Part shown: positions 10,601 through 18,304 of the stretch, piece after piece | Layout: each line of letters begins with the position of its first letter | Position numbering within the stretch: position 1 is the stretch's first letter | From: CAYSWH01 sp964434775 | GTDB lineage: Bacteria > Patescibacteriota > JACMRA01 | Assembly (NCBI GenBank): GCA_964434775.1 | Contig: CAYSWH010000013.1 | Location: 1 to 40,500 of the forward strand | Direction of reading: 5' to 3' | Length of the DNA: 40,500 nucleotides | Translations under genes and position numbers: made by a program | Notes under the pieces: model-generated | Seen by the model: the letters and a program-made list of their open reading frames with translations, nothing else | The model's database searches: none | What the model was told of the DNA's origin: nothing

Positions 10601-11426
10601 GCCTGACGGTGGAGACTTTGAGCTTTTCTAGAGAATTCAAAACCTTCTCTTTTAACTCTTCCGAAATATCTTCAAAAATATTTTTTTCTAAATCATTTCG
10701 ATATTCAAAAGTGATAAACGGATCTATTCTGGTCTCATATTCTATCTCGCCGGAAACATCGCTCAAAGCAGTCTGCAAACCAACTGACCAATTGATTAGG
10801 TAAGAACCCTTATAGACTAAACCGTCTTGCCAATATTGCTTAAAAGCATAGTTTACCATTCGATTGTTTCTCTCGTCCAGAGTAAACAGATTTCTATCAT
10901 AATCAGGAATATCACCCAAAATTGAAGCTTGTTTTTTCTGATTATCACGCCACTCATTAACTTTTGACCAAGCCAGTTCCAACCAAAAGTCTGAATCTGT
11001 TTTTTTGATAAAAGCCGGTAAATCATTTTTATCCTCCAAATTCTTCAGTCCTTCCTTTTTTGAAGCTTCAAGTTTTTCCGACCATTCCTGAATCTGTTCG
11101 GTAAAATCACCTTTTCTAATCAACTTGTCAATTACACCTTCCAATTGCAGACCGGCATGATCGACTCCGGGATACCATAGAGACAATTTGCCTTCCGAGA
11201 TTGCAATTCTAGTCAGAGTGTCCATCAAATAATGTTGAAAAGTATGACCGGCGTGTAAATTTCCGGTGAGATTGGGCGGGGGCATTAAAATGGAATAAGT
11301 TTCCGAATTCTCGGGTAATTCCTGTTTTTTCTGCTGTCTTTCCGGAGAACCGACACCACTTTTCTGCCAAAAACTATAGATAATATCCTCATTCTCTTTT
11401 GGGTTGTAATTTGAAGGTAGAGTCAT
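7650..11426 (-). CDS. valS: valine--tRNA ligase with inserted alpha/beta hydrolase domain
   Basis: 1258 aa, against roughly 880-950 usual for ValRS. It charges tRNA-Val with valine in the cytoplasm. Class I signature PPPNLTGNLHAGH is at residues 49-61 (HAGH in place of the usual HMGH). The CP1 editing domain shows STVRPETIFGDVAIAIHPE (272-290) and GTGCLKITPGSDATD (346-359). The core motif DTWFSSCLWPLATL is at 626-639, FYPTQTMTTAKEIFYLW at 848-864, KMSKS at 907-911, an anticodon-binding helical domain follows, and a C-terminal coiled coil spans about 1190-1256 as in bacterial ValRS. Between the 626-639 and 848-864 motifs, normally separated by only 10-20 residues, about 200 residues forming a complete serine-hydrolase domain are inserted. 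All synthetase motifs are intact, so the enzyme should still be functional. No Shine-Dalgarno sequence precedes ATG 11426. Confidence 0.95.
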   Translation of the reverse strand: MTLPSNYNPKENEDIIYSFWQKSGVGSPERQQKKQELPENSETYSILMPPPNLTGNLHAGHTFQHYLMDTLTRIAISEGKLSLWYPGVDHAGLQLEGVIDKLIRKGDFTEQIQEWSEKLEASKKEGLKNLEDKNDLPAFIKKTDSDFWLELAWSKVNEWRDNQKKQASILGDIPDYDRNLFTLDERNNRMVNYAFKQYWQDGLVYKGSYLINWSVGLQTALSDVSGEIEYETRIDPFITFEYRNDLEKNIFEDISEELKEKVLNSLEKLKVSTVRPETIFGDVAIAIHPEKLVYLLQKGGLKEAEVNLVQESLLRQKIKLVYQIEHLGVKGVVLILDEEVDKDFGTGCLKITPGSDATDYRIFNKHPELGSDFPKAVGRNGKLTEECGEFAGMSREEARLQVIKLLLQNDYIKPKEGASQVEEFNEEVDNLSGEELMKYLQEKFADYEIDWNYEHNVSVCERTKTVIEPLISEEFFVSYHKKASSTGKSLQEHGLEGIFETNFYSEDYRERGRSFVEGIKDWCVSRNLLWGHRIPVWYNLQTNPEKRFFSHQEWQENALVFTNNDESLDQFPPTAVSGGEEGYILPNMNFEKEGKDVRVRDCFYVGDLPAELKLSGEWVQEEKIFDTWFSSCLWPLATLNYLDFLNKNEEYSASEKYNFVILHGFGGSSDANFFPWLKRELEAKGHEVWVPDLPNTELPGEEEQLNYILNNYQFNHKTVVIGHSLGAVLTLKLAEKVENLAGIALVAGFSQPKFVDNLPFPFADRFDWSFDFQRIKNNCGFINIYSDLKDCYVPLEQGRVLKEKLGGNFYEYQAENTHFMQFRETKVLETVLNSLNEKSLGSNDFETFYPTQTMTTAKEIFYLWIIRMIVLGKYFTSQLPEDSSVYNKIPFENVVITPTVLDEKGKKMSKSLGNGLDPVSQIEKYSSDSLRMALLAGMIPNRNMRMGGRLADEQCLKYRNYGNKIWNVARFLESKLDNLDSKQVNGSLNSPSIWILQKFRQLEIEFEQNLQTYELAHNVEGLYKFLWDYYADWYVEYLKTDDSQIGFAVELFKRFLIRLYPYLPFETEVLWKEFILKHNLSNETSDILVFVQKDSEWSKRILEKNRTVSAGEFEPAVDFVKDLRSLRGLFAIDPGKEVNVYTKSKEILQFQDFIKLVAKAELSTELPRGLYKVNKGSYEYALDIFAYIKDRELEIKRTQKLIIDLQKQIGSLEKQLSNQQFLEKAGEEVVIEKKKHLGERKLELSQQEEKMLFLNKSK
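8898..9500 (-). other. RBBP9/YdeN-like alpha/beta hydrolase domain embedded in ValRS
   Basis: ValRS residues about 643-843. The domain begins NFVILHGFGGSSDANFFPWL (658-677), continues with GHEVWVPDLPNTELPG (685-700), carries an intact nucleophile elbow VIGHSLGAVL (720-729, Ser724), a candidate acid in YSDLKDCYVP (D787 or D790) and a candidate His in ENTHFMQF (H818). The order and spacing match small serine hydrolases of the RBBP9/YdeN type (about 180-200 aa). It is in frame, has no splicing motifs of an intein, and its codon and base use look like the rest of the gene. Confidence 0.85.
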
Positions 11427-11553
11427 AACTGTGTATCAAACAAAATTGTCCGAATCCTTTGAGAATCTAAGTGTTTAGTCAAGTCATTCGATGAATCCAT
11501 CTTAGAAGTAATTGCTTAACCAGGAATATAGTTTACTAAAAAACAAAAATTTC

Positions 11554-11582
11554 TAGACAAAGGCTTATACTTGTGCTAAACT
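11554..11582 (+). promoter_or_regulatory. promoter of the M23 peptidase gene
   Basis: TAGACA (11554-11559), a 17-base spacer, and TAAACT (11577-11582). The predicted RNA start gives a leader of about 20 bases before ATG 11610. Confidence 0.5.
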
Positions 11583-11609
11583 CTAAAATAGATAAAAAGT
11601 AACCAAAAG

Positions 11610-12776
11610 ATGACCTATAAATCGAGGTTTCAATTAATAACAAAATCATCTGTCTTACTTCTTTCACTTTGTCTTATTTTGAGTGTATGGCAGCCCGTAG
11701 CTACTTATTCAGACTCAGAACAAACTCTTAGTGAGATTCAAAACGAGATAACTGACATCTCAGATAAACTAACCAAAATAAGCGATGAAAAAGAAATTTT
11801 AGAAGAGCAGGTTGCCTTTACGGAGTCTGAAATTCAAAGAACAGAGGGGTTAATTGGAAAAACTGAAGAGGTTCTCAGAAATCTGGAGGTTGAAATCCAA
11901 CTAACTAAGAACGAAATTCACGAGCTTAACATGAAAATTAAAGATATTGTCAGGCAGATGCAATTGAACAGTAATAACAATAATTCCATTGCTTCTATTC
12001 TACAAAGTGAAAATATCGGTGAAGCCCTAAGTAATATTTTTAACTTGAGTGATTTGAACAGCAGGTTAAATGAACTAAGAGACGAAAAAGTAGCTAAAGA
12101 AAAAGAACTGGAAACTAAATTGGAGGCCGAGACTAAAGCTAAATTTGCCTTGGAAGAATCAAAGGTGCTGCTAAGGTCAAATCAAGATCAACTTAATGCC
12201 TTACTGGAAGAAACCAACGGCGATCAAAAAAAATATGAAGAGATACTAGCCAAGAAGAGAGAAGAAGAAAAGGAAATGAAAGAAAAACAACTTCAATTTG
12301 CCGAACCTACAGGCGATCTATATTCAGCTCCAGCCGTAAGTGACTCCGGAGAGTACATTTTACCTGTTCCCTTGGAAGGAAGTCGAACCAGTAGATGTAC
12401 AATAGGTCACGGATATCCGGCGTGTGACTTTCCTAACCGATCACTTCCGCCGATCTGGGCTGCTAAAGGAGGAACCGTAACTACCGTTAAAGGCGGCTGT
12501 GCTCCAAATTATTCCTGGGGTTGTAATGGGGGCTACGGAAATTACTTAATTCTATCACACGATGATGGCAAAACTACCCTCTATGCTCATTTTAATTATA
12601 TTAGCGTCGGTTCCGGACAAACAGTTGCTCAAGGAGAGGTGCTAGGTCAACTTGGTAATAGCGGAAGCTCCACCGGACCTCATCTTCATTTTGAAATAAG
12701 AGAAGGTGGTTTTAAACTAAACCCAAGAAGCTACCTTCCGCAGATTCCCCCTTGTGAAAGCTGGAGTTGCTGGTAA
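11610..12776 (+). CDS. secreted coiled-coil M23-family peptidase
   Basis: 388 aa. Residues 1-33 form a signal peptide or N-terminal anchor (basic start, hydrophobic 14-27). Residues 36-232 are a heptad-rich coiled coil of EnvC/PcsB/NlpD style. Residues 248-378 are a lysostaphin-type M23 domain: GHGYPACDF supplies the first zinc-site His267 and Asp273 (spacing two longer than the usual HxxxD), YAHF gives His327, and GPHLHFE gives His358 and His360. It is expected to cut or regulate cutting of peptidoglycan cross-bridges outside the membrane. Six cysteines in the catalytic half (263, 272, 297, 305, 382, 387) suggest disulfides in the exported protein. The coiled-coil-plus-M23 arrangement is known in cell-separation hydrolases; the division role is inference. 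It stands alone between divergent valS and a convergent unknown gene. Confidence 0.9.
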   Translation: MTYKSRFQLITKSSVLLLSLCLILSVWQPVATYSDSEQTLSEIQNEITDISDKLTKISDEKEILEEQVAFTESEIQRTEGLIGKTEEVLRNLEVEIQLTKNEIHELNMKIKDIVRQMQLNSNNNNSIASILQSENIGEALSNIFNLSDLNSRLNELRDEKVAKEKELETKLEAETKAKFALEESKVLLRSNQDQLNALLEETNGDQKKYEEILAKKREEEKEMKEKQLQFAEPTGDLYSAPAVSDSGEYILPVPLEGSRTSRCTIGHGYPACDFPNRSLPPIWAAKGGTVTTVKGGCAPNYSWGCNGGYGNYLILSHDDGKTTLYAHFNYISVGSGQTVAQGEVLGQLGNSGSSTGPHLHFEIREGGFKLNPRSYLPQIPPCESWSCW

Positions 12777-12873
12777 ATTTTGAAATTAATAATGATGAAT
12801 TATTACTTGTTAGGTTTTCAGGCTGTTTTGAATTATAGTCGATCCGACATAACCTATACAAACTTGTCACACT

Positions 12874-12935
12874 GTCATGTCGAAATCCCTTCGGCATCTC
12901 TTTAAATAGAGATCCTGAAATAAATTCAGGATGAC
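12874..12935. repeat. cloverleaf-like palindromic intergenic element
   Basis: GTCAT (12874-12878) pairs with ATGAC (12931-12935) and encloses three small hairpins: CGAA with TTCG (12881-12884, 12890-12893), ATCTC with GAGAT (12896-12900, 12909-12913), and CCTGAA with TTCAGG (12914-12919, 12925-12930). The wording (CATCCTGAA..., GATGCCGAAGGG...) resembles dispersed palindromic repeats found between genes in many bacteria. It accounts for most of the 326-base gap 12777-13102; I see no gene there. There is one copy in this window. Confidence 0.55.
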
Positions 12936-13102
12936 CACTTGGCAAGTGACGGAGAAAAATTTGGAAATGTCTAGGTTTAATGTGGTTTAGCTATATTTTA
13001 GAAATGATTTACCATTAAAAATAACTCGAAACCCTGACTAAAAAAGCGAATACCTTTATAAAAAGATTAATTGATTAATTCTTCCTTAAACTAACGAAAA
13101 AG

Positions 13103-13666
13103 CTAAGCTGTTTTTCTTTTTTGTGCATCAATTTTTTCAACGTGCCCTTGACTTTCGATGTACTTACCACTCACAAAAACAATACCGAAGATTGTAGCAG
13201 CTCCTCCGGCAATAATTGCAATTAGTGTTTCCGGTTGGGTAACGCTAAAAAACGCATATGTTTGGATAAAAAGCACTCCTACAATTCCCAGGTAGGCTAA
13301 AATTAAGGCCTTAACCTTCTCGTTGGAAAAAAACGAATCCTTGGATATTGTCTCCTTTTTTTGTTTCTGGATTTTTGAAATTTCCCTTGTTAACTCCATT
13401 ATTTGCTTATCTTTATTTTCCATTAGTTTTTTGCTTTCATTCGATTCAGCTTCTTTTTCTCTAAGTGCTTTTAATTTACTGTTGATTTTTCCTATCGTAA
13501 AAAGATATCTATTAGCAATGTACTCAACAACTTCGCTAGGATGAGTCTCCGAATGTAATTTTAACCAATCTATTTCTTCCGAAGTAAAGCCCGTTTCTTT
13601 TAATTTATCAAAATCAAAATTTACTTTAGCGGACCTAACGGCAACTTTTTGTGAAGAAGGAAGCAT
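13103..13666 (-). CDS. hypothetical membrane protein with coiled coil
   Basis: 187 aa, family not recognised. Residues 1-60 are a soluble helical region (EEIDWLKLHSETHPSEVVEY). Residues 60-108 form a charged coiled coil. Two hydrophobic segments follow, LILAYLGIVGVLFIQTYAFF (about 116-135) and a Gly/Ala-rich one at about 143-163, with a basic C-terminal tail QKRKTA. This makes a helical hairpin with both ends probably in the cytoplasm. The stop is TAG. It has its own transcription direction, convergent with the M23 gene and divergent from the 13883 gene. A purine-rich stretch without a Shine-Dalgarno core precedes ATG 13666. Confidence 0.7.
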   Translation of the reverse strand: MLPSSQKVAVRSAKVNFDFDKLKETGFTSEEIDWLKLHSETHPSEVVEYIANRYLFTIGKINSKLKALREKEAESNESKKLMENKDKQIMELTREISKIQKQKKETISKDSFFSNEKVKALILAYLGIVGVLFIQTYAFFSVTQPETLIAIIAGGAATIFGIVFVSGKYIESQGHVEKIDAQKRKTA

Positions 13667-13882
13667 TTTTCTTTTCTTTACTTTTTTTATTTGAGCGGTT
13701 TCGCAAACTTTTTGATTAATTACTCACAATTTCCAATCTAGTCAATAGAAATTTTACTTTAAAGCAAAATAAAAATTTTCCTAAAATTATTATCTCATTA
13801 AGTTTTTTAGCTTGATAGAACAAAGACAACGGGTTTAGGTAGTTCAATTGACAATCTTTTTTAGTTACCAAAAGATTAGCCA

Positions 13883-14692
13883 ATGATTTATTATCTGGAG
13901 TACAATGACTGGAATAATCTCAAGATATTTATAGCAGAAATAGCTAAACTTAATTTTCTTGAAATTCTGGAAACAGCAAATCTGCCGATCCGACGAACGG
14001 TTTTAAACTCATGGTCGGAACTGCCGCTAGAGCTTGCTAAATCCGAAGATATTTTTGCTCAAGCTTCAAATGATCTTCTGGTAGATATAGCTGATCTTAA
14101 GATAACCAAAGAGTTTGAAAAAGTAATACCCAAAAATCCTTCCGGAAAGATAATTTTTTACAGCTCTATTAGGGACTCACTTTCCGCCGAAGAAAAAAAG
14201 TTGGTTAAAAAGCACAAAGTCATTTATGAAAAATTAAATAAAATGGATTTACATTCTCTAAATAAGATTTCTCAAGCATATATTCAAAAAAATAATCTGG
14301 AATTGAACATTAAGACTGTTGAGGTTATTACAAAAAAATCTAGTTCTGTAAGTGAATTACTTGATAATTTGGACTATATGGATTTAGCAGATGATAAAGA
14401 AGCAGCCCTGAAAGAATTGGCAGCTGAACCCCCCTTGCCGATTTTCATGCTTCCGTTTAGATCCAATCGGATTGTTGAGGACACCAAAAAATGGAAAAAT
14501 AAAATCAAGGAAGAAGAAATTCAATTGGGTTTAAGTTTAATATTCGGAAAACTTGAAAAGAATGGAGGTGAGAAAGCAAAAAAGATGATTAGTGTGTTGG
14601 TCGAAACAGACAAGGTGGTAAAAACAAGAGGCGGAGTCTCTCCTAACCTCTGGTGGAAACTATTTTTATGGAAATGTAAGCAAGCCGAGTAA
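13883..14692 (+). CDS. hypothetical protein, possibly a divergent DNA polymerase III delta subunit
   Basis: 269 aa, no firm family. The layout recalls the clamp-loader delta subunit (HolA): a beta/alpha N-terminal part with KIIFYSSIRDSL (about 89-100) where HolA has its second conserved strand, a helical middle, and a C-terminal helical bundle with DKVVKTRGGVSPNLWWKLFL (about 243-262), at the place where HolA proteins carry a K-T-G stretch followed by a hydrophobic helix. It is shorter than usual HolA (about 330 aa), and the start MIYYLEYNDW lacks the GxDxF-type N-terminus. This is pattern-level inference only. The GT4 gene starts 10 bases after its stop, so the two are probably co-transcribed. 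Confidence 0.65.
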   Translation: MIYYLEYNDWNNLKIFIAEIAKLNFLEILETANLPIRRTVLNSWSELPLELAKSEDIFAQASNDLLVDIADLKITKEFEKVIPKNPSGKIIFYSSIRDSLSAEEKKLVKKHKVIYEKLNKMDLHSLNKISQAYIQKNNLELNIKTVEVITKKSSSVSELLDNLDYMDLADDKEAALKELAAEPPLPIFMLPFRSNRIVEDTKKWKNKIKEEEIQLGLSLIFGKLEKNGGEKAKKMISVLVETDKVVKTRGGVSPNLWWKLFLWKCKQAE

Positions 14693-14702
14693 AAAATAAA
14701 CC

Positions 14703-15794
14703 ATGAACTTACAAAACTCACCGAATTTATTATTCATAACTGTTTTTTGGGCTCTCCTGTCTTTAATCTTAAGTTATTCCGCAACTGTTATTTCCAAAAA
14801 ATTTGCCCTCAAATATAAGATAGTAGATGACCCCTCTTTGGAACCGGAAAGAAAAAAACATAAGACTCCGATTCCTTTGCTGGGTGGTACGGGATTTGTT
14901 ATTAGCACTTCGTTGGTTATTTCCTTTTTATGGCTTTTTAATAAATTGGAGCTCTTTGGAATTCACGAAATTTCCTTCAACCTTGAGCCCTTTAAACTCT
15001 TTTGGATAATAATATCCCTGGCACCGTTACTTATAGGTGGATACTTGGACGATAAATACAATTTACCCCGAAAATATTTGTTTATATCCATAACCACTTC
15101 CTTGTTAATCGCTGTTTTTTTGGGTGGTTTAAAAATTGATACTCTTTCTTATCCTTTTAATAATTTAGTACCAAGCTACCCTCTTGTCCCTGAAATATTG
15201 GGGTTCCTTTGGTTGGGATTCTGTGTAGCAGCCACCAAATTTTTGGACGGACACGACGGCTTGGTTGGCTCTGTTGGAATAATAGCCTTAATGAGTATCG
15301 CTTCCGTAAGTTTATTTGCAAATGTTAATCAGCCACTTTTGTTTATAATGGCTGTAATTTGGATATTTGGAGTAATAGGCTTTTTACCTTTCAATTTTCC
15401 TGAAGCAAAACTTTATCTCGGTGAAGGAGCTTCGGAAGCTATAGGATTTGTTATTGGCTCACTAGCTATTCTTTCCGGAGCCAAGATAGCTACCAGCTCT
15501 GCTGTAATCGGTTGGTTTATTCTGGATATCATCTTTGTAATGACTTTAAGAAAGTTAAAAAGGAGGAATATTTTTAGTGGAGACAGACTCCACTGGCATT
15601 TTCGCTTACTTGATTTAGGACTAAATAAAATCCAGGTATTGGCTATAACTATTAACATAATACTAATCACTGCACATTTGGGCTTACTTATTCCTACTGA
15701 AGACAAAATATTTGTTCTTTTTTCCCAGGGATTTATCTTATCTTCCTTGTTTCTCTTTACCCTGTACTTAGGTAAAATCAATAACAAACTCTAG
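14703..15794 (+). CDS. GT4-family (MraY/WecA/TagO-like) phosphoglycosyl transferase
   Basis: 363 aa, polytopic, about ten membrane segments. This family transfers a sugar-phosphate from a UDP-sugar to undecaprenyl phosphate, the first membrane step of cell-wall or surface-polymer synthesis. Motifs in order: ERKKHKTPIPLLGG (49-62, family signature), YLDDKYNLP (114-122, Mg-binding Asp116/Asp117), FLDGHDGLVG (180-189, in place of the usual NxxDGLDGL), LYLGEGASEAIGF (237-249, in place of FMGDxGS), and GDRLHWHFRLLDLGL (293-307, in place of the HLHHRLxxxG motif of WecA-type enzymes). Family membership is firm, but three active-site motifs deviate, so the substrate cannot be named. Nine bases separate it from the next small gene. 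Confidence 0.85.
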   Translation: MNLQNSPNLLFITVFWALLSLILSYSATVISKKFALKYKIVDDPSLEPERKKHKTPIPLLGGTGFVISTSLVISFLWLFNKLELFGIHEISFNLEPFKLFWIIISLAPLLIGGYLDDKYNLPRKYLFISITTSLLIAVFLGGLKIDTLSYPFNNLVPSYPLVPEILGFLWLGFCVAATKFLDGHDGLVGSVGIIALMSIASVSLFANVNQPLLFIMAVIWIFGVIGFLPFNFPEAKLYLGEGASEAIGFVIGSLAILSGAKIATSSAVIGWFILDIIFVMTLRKLKRRNIFSGDRLHWHFRLLDLGLNKIQVLAITINIILITAHLGLLIPTEDKIFVLFSQGFILSSLFLFTLYLGKINNKL

Positions 15795-15802
15795 TCTAAT
15801 CT

Positions 15803-16126
15803 ATGAAAATCAATGGTTCCGGGATTCAAAACCTAAAAAAGTATAAATTATTTAAAACAGCTTTTTTGTACAGTGAATTAAGGCCTTTTACGGAAGATCT
15901 ACTCAATTCGATGCATGCAGGAATAGGAAATGAATTGAAAGTAGAGCTCATTCTCAATGAAAAAAATAATCAAATTACTATTTCCTTAATTTCAGAAAAT
16001 ATTTCCCTAATAACATTTTTAAAAACGGAAAAAGAAACTATATTTCAAAAAATTGCAGAGTTCTTAGCCAAAAAACAAACCGGAATATCACAAAACGATT
16101 TTAACTTGATTTTTCGAAGCAAGTAA
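15803..16126 (+). CDS. small hypothetical protein
   Basis: 107 aa, not recognised. It is soluble, with a basic N-terminus (KNLKKYKLFK), a helical first half and a beta-rich middle (ELKVELILNE then NQITISLISENISLI), ending with a charged helix and IFRSK. It follows the GT4 gene by 8 bases and is probably the last gene of that unit. It ends three bases before the convergent antiporter gene. No catalytic motif is visible. Confidence 0.6.
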   Translation: MKINGSGIQNLKKYKLFKTAFLYSELRPFTEDLLNSMHAGIGNELKVELILNEKNNQITISLISENISLITFLKTEKETIFQKIAEFLAKKQTGISQNDFNLIFRSK

Positions 16127-16129
16127 AAA

Positions 16130-18157
16130 CTACAGATCTACTTTGTCCCAAACTAAAAATTGAATAAGACGATTATTATAGTTTTTTATTGTTTTCGGAT
16201 ATTTCTCTGACAAATCTTTAATCTCTCGATTATTCCTTTCAATTAATTCTTGCTGATTCTTCTTTACTTCTTCGATTACTTTAAGACAGGCTTTTTTACC
16301 AATCATAAATTCTTTAAGACTATCAATGTTTTCAATTACTTTGGTGCTCGTTATAACTCTAGCCTTGAGCAATGCAAACCTCTCTTCAATAATATCTTCT
16401 TCCTTTAGAGAAAATATTTTTTTTAATATCGGAAATTTTTTTAAAAGAGTTAACCTTAACTCAATAGTTCTTTTACGAAGGGAATTATCTTTTTTTCGCT
16501 TATTCTTATATAGCTCAGGAAACTCGAGCCTGTCTTTCTGCATATCCAGTTCAGCATCAAAAATATGATAGACATTTTCATTTATGTAACCCTTATAAAA
16601 CAATTCTTTTAAGGTTTGTTTTTCAATGTCTAAAGACTCAATACGTAGACTAAATAAAAATTCTTTGGGTTTTGCCAGCTTCATTAGTTTGGCTTTATGC
16701 TTCTTTTCTTCAAAAAGTAAAAACTTCTCTTCCCTGGAAATTAATTCCTCATCAAATTCTCCGGAAAACTTCCTTAAAATTTTTCTGGCTTTGGCTAGCT
16801 TAAAGACACTAACTTCTTCGGCAATAATTGCCTCCCCTGACACAGGCAAATGCAGTTTAAGTTTAATTAGAAGCCACTTAATGGTGGTCCCGTTAATAAA
16901 CAAAGTGAAAAGAATGGTCGCAAAAGTAAATGCGATTAAATCCTGTTTGTAGACAAATCCGTCCGGTATTGTAAAAACCAAAACTAACGGTATAACCCCT
17001 CTTTGACCACCCCAATTAATAATATGCTGCCAGCTCAACGGAACATTCGGCTCATCTCTAAAGAAGGATAATTTATTAGTGAAGAAGAATGTAAGATATA
17101 CAGATATTGACCTGGCTGAAAGCACTATGAAGACAACAATTAATAATCTGAGTGGCTCATCCAAAAGCAAAAGTAGATCCAAATTATATGCAGCAAAAAA
17201 GAAGATCACGGAAACTGCTATAAAACCCAGATATTCCCAAAATTCTTCAATAAACTTGGTCACTCCTCCGGAAAACTTGGTTCTGCCTAAATTTCCCATT
17301 ACAATCCCTGAAATAACACAAGATATTACTCCGGAAAGACCAAAAAAATGCTCCGCAGAGGAAAATGAAAATAATGCAAGCGCAAGAGTTAAGGTATTTT
17401 CAACCAAATAATCTTCTTTAATTTTTTCAATTACTTTGGCAACAATATATGCCAGAATTGAGCCGTAAATAATACTACCGATAAAAACATATGGCAATGT
17501 TCCAAATCCGCTAATAAAACTTTGGAAATCAAAAACTCTCTGACCTGTTATAATAATTGCTTCCGGATCACTTGAAGTTTGCTGCAAAACTTCTTCCCCA
17601 ATAACAATACCTAAAATAACGCGAAAGGCAATGACCGCACTGGCATCATTAAACATACTTTCTCCGTCAGCCAAAAGCGAAAGTCTCTTAGGCACTCCCA
17701 AAGTTTTGAAAAGAGCCAAAACAGCAATCGGATCAGTAGCGGAAATCATCGCCCCAAATAATAAGGCTACCCCCATAGGCAGCCCAGCTAAAGTCGATAA
17801 ACCAAATCCAATTATCATTATGGAAAGCATTAAGCCAAAAGTCGAAATAAAACTAATTGTCTTAAATTGCTTTCTAAATTGGTGAAAACTGATATTAAGA
17901 GCAGCCTCAAAGAGTAAAATCGGAAGCAATACAAAGAAGATAACATTTGTCGGAAGAACAACATTCAGATTTAAATTAAAATATAGGTTAAGAAAATCAT
18001 GAGCAAATTTTTCCAGAAACTGCAACAGAAAACCTAAAATTAGCAAAGCTACAGTGTAAGGAAAAGATATTTTCCTGGTAACCGGCCTTAAAATTGAAAT
18101 CAATATTAAGAACAAACCAAAGAAGATGACTAAAGTGACAACTATTCCATGACCCAT
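16130..18157 (-). CDS. CPA1-family (NhaP-type) Na+/H+ antiporter
   Basis: 675 aa. Residues 1 to about 425 hold the 12-13 membrane segments of the CPA1 fold. ISATDPIAVLALFKTLGVP (138-156, Asp142) is the characteristic unwound-helix motif, and ESMFNDASAVIAFR (166-179, with Asn170-Asp171) is the electroneutral CPA1 ND ion-binding pair. It exchanges Na+ or K+ for H+ across the cytoplasmic membrane for pH and salt homeostasis. Residues about 430-675 form a long charged helical cytoplasmic tail rich in Lys and Glu, as in NhaP/SOS1-like members with regulatory tails; no RCK or cNMP domain is recognised. The gene has its own promoter-like sequence upstream. The stop is TAG, convergent with the small gene to the left. 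Confidence 0.92.
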   Translation of the reverse strand: MGHGIVVTLVIFFGLFLILISILRPVTRKISFPYTVALLILGFLLQFLEKFAHDFLNLYFNLNLNVVLPTNVIFFVLLPILLFEAALNISFHQFRKQFKTISFISTFGLMLSIMIIGFGLSTLAGLPMGVALLFGAMISATDPIAVLALFKTLGVPKRLSLLADGESMFNDASAVIAFRVILGIVIGEEVLQQTSSDPEAIIITGQRVFDFQSFISGFGTLPYVFIGSIIYGSILAYIVAKVIEKIKEDYLVENTLTLALALFSFSSAEHFFGLSGVISCVISGIVMGNLGRTKFSGGVTKFIEEFWEYLGFIAVSVIFFFAAYNLDLLLLLDEPLRLLIVVFIVLSARSISVYLTFFFTNKLSFFRDEPNVPLSWQHIINWGGQRGVIPLVLVFTIPDGFVYKQDLIAFTFATILFTLFINGTTIKWLLIKLKLHLPVSGEAIIAEEVSVFKLAKARKILRKFSGEFDEELISREEKFLLFEEKKHKAKLMKLAKPKEFLFSLRIESLDIEKQTLKELFYKGYINENVYHIFDAELDMQKDRLEFPELYKNKRKKDNSLRKRTIELRLTLLKKFPILKKIFSLKEEDIIEERFALLKARVITSTKVIENIDSLKEFMIGKKACLKVIEEVKKNQQELIERNNREIKDLSEKYPKTIKNYNNRLIQFLVWDKVDL

Positions 18158-18248
18158 ACCTTCATCTTAATCAGGAAACAAACATAATTTTGATTAACTT
18201 GTTAAATTAAATCAAGACTAGTTTTGCTCTCCGTGCGTATAATGCTTA

Positions 18249-18277
18249 ATATTAGCATACTTACTAATTACTTGCAA
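18249..18277 (-). promoter_or_regulatory. promoter of the antiporter gene
   Basis: On the minus strand: TTGCAA (18277-18272), a 17-base spacer, TAATAT (18254-18249). It would give a leader of about 85 bases before ATG 18157. It lies just after the RND stop codon, so the antiporter need not depend on read-through. Confidence 0.5.
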
Positions 18278-18304
18278 CATTTATATTCTCATGTTCCTAA
18301 CTTA

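Noticed and set aside
12712..12945. A 77-codon frame on the minus strand starting MPSGHPEFISGSLFKEMPKG
   Set aside because: It is a translation of the palindromic repeat plus the end of the M23 gene. The same wording appears in spurious ORFs wherever such repeats occur.
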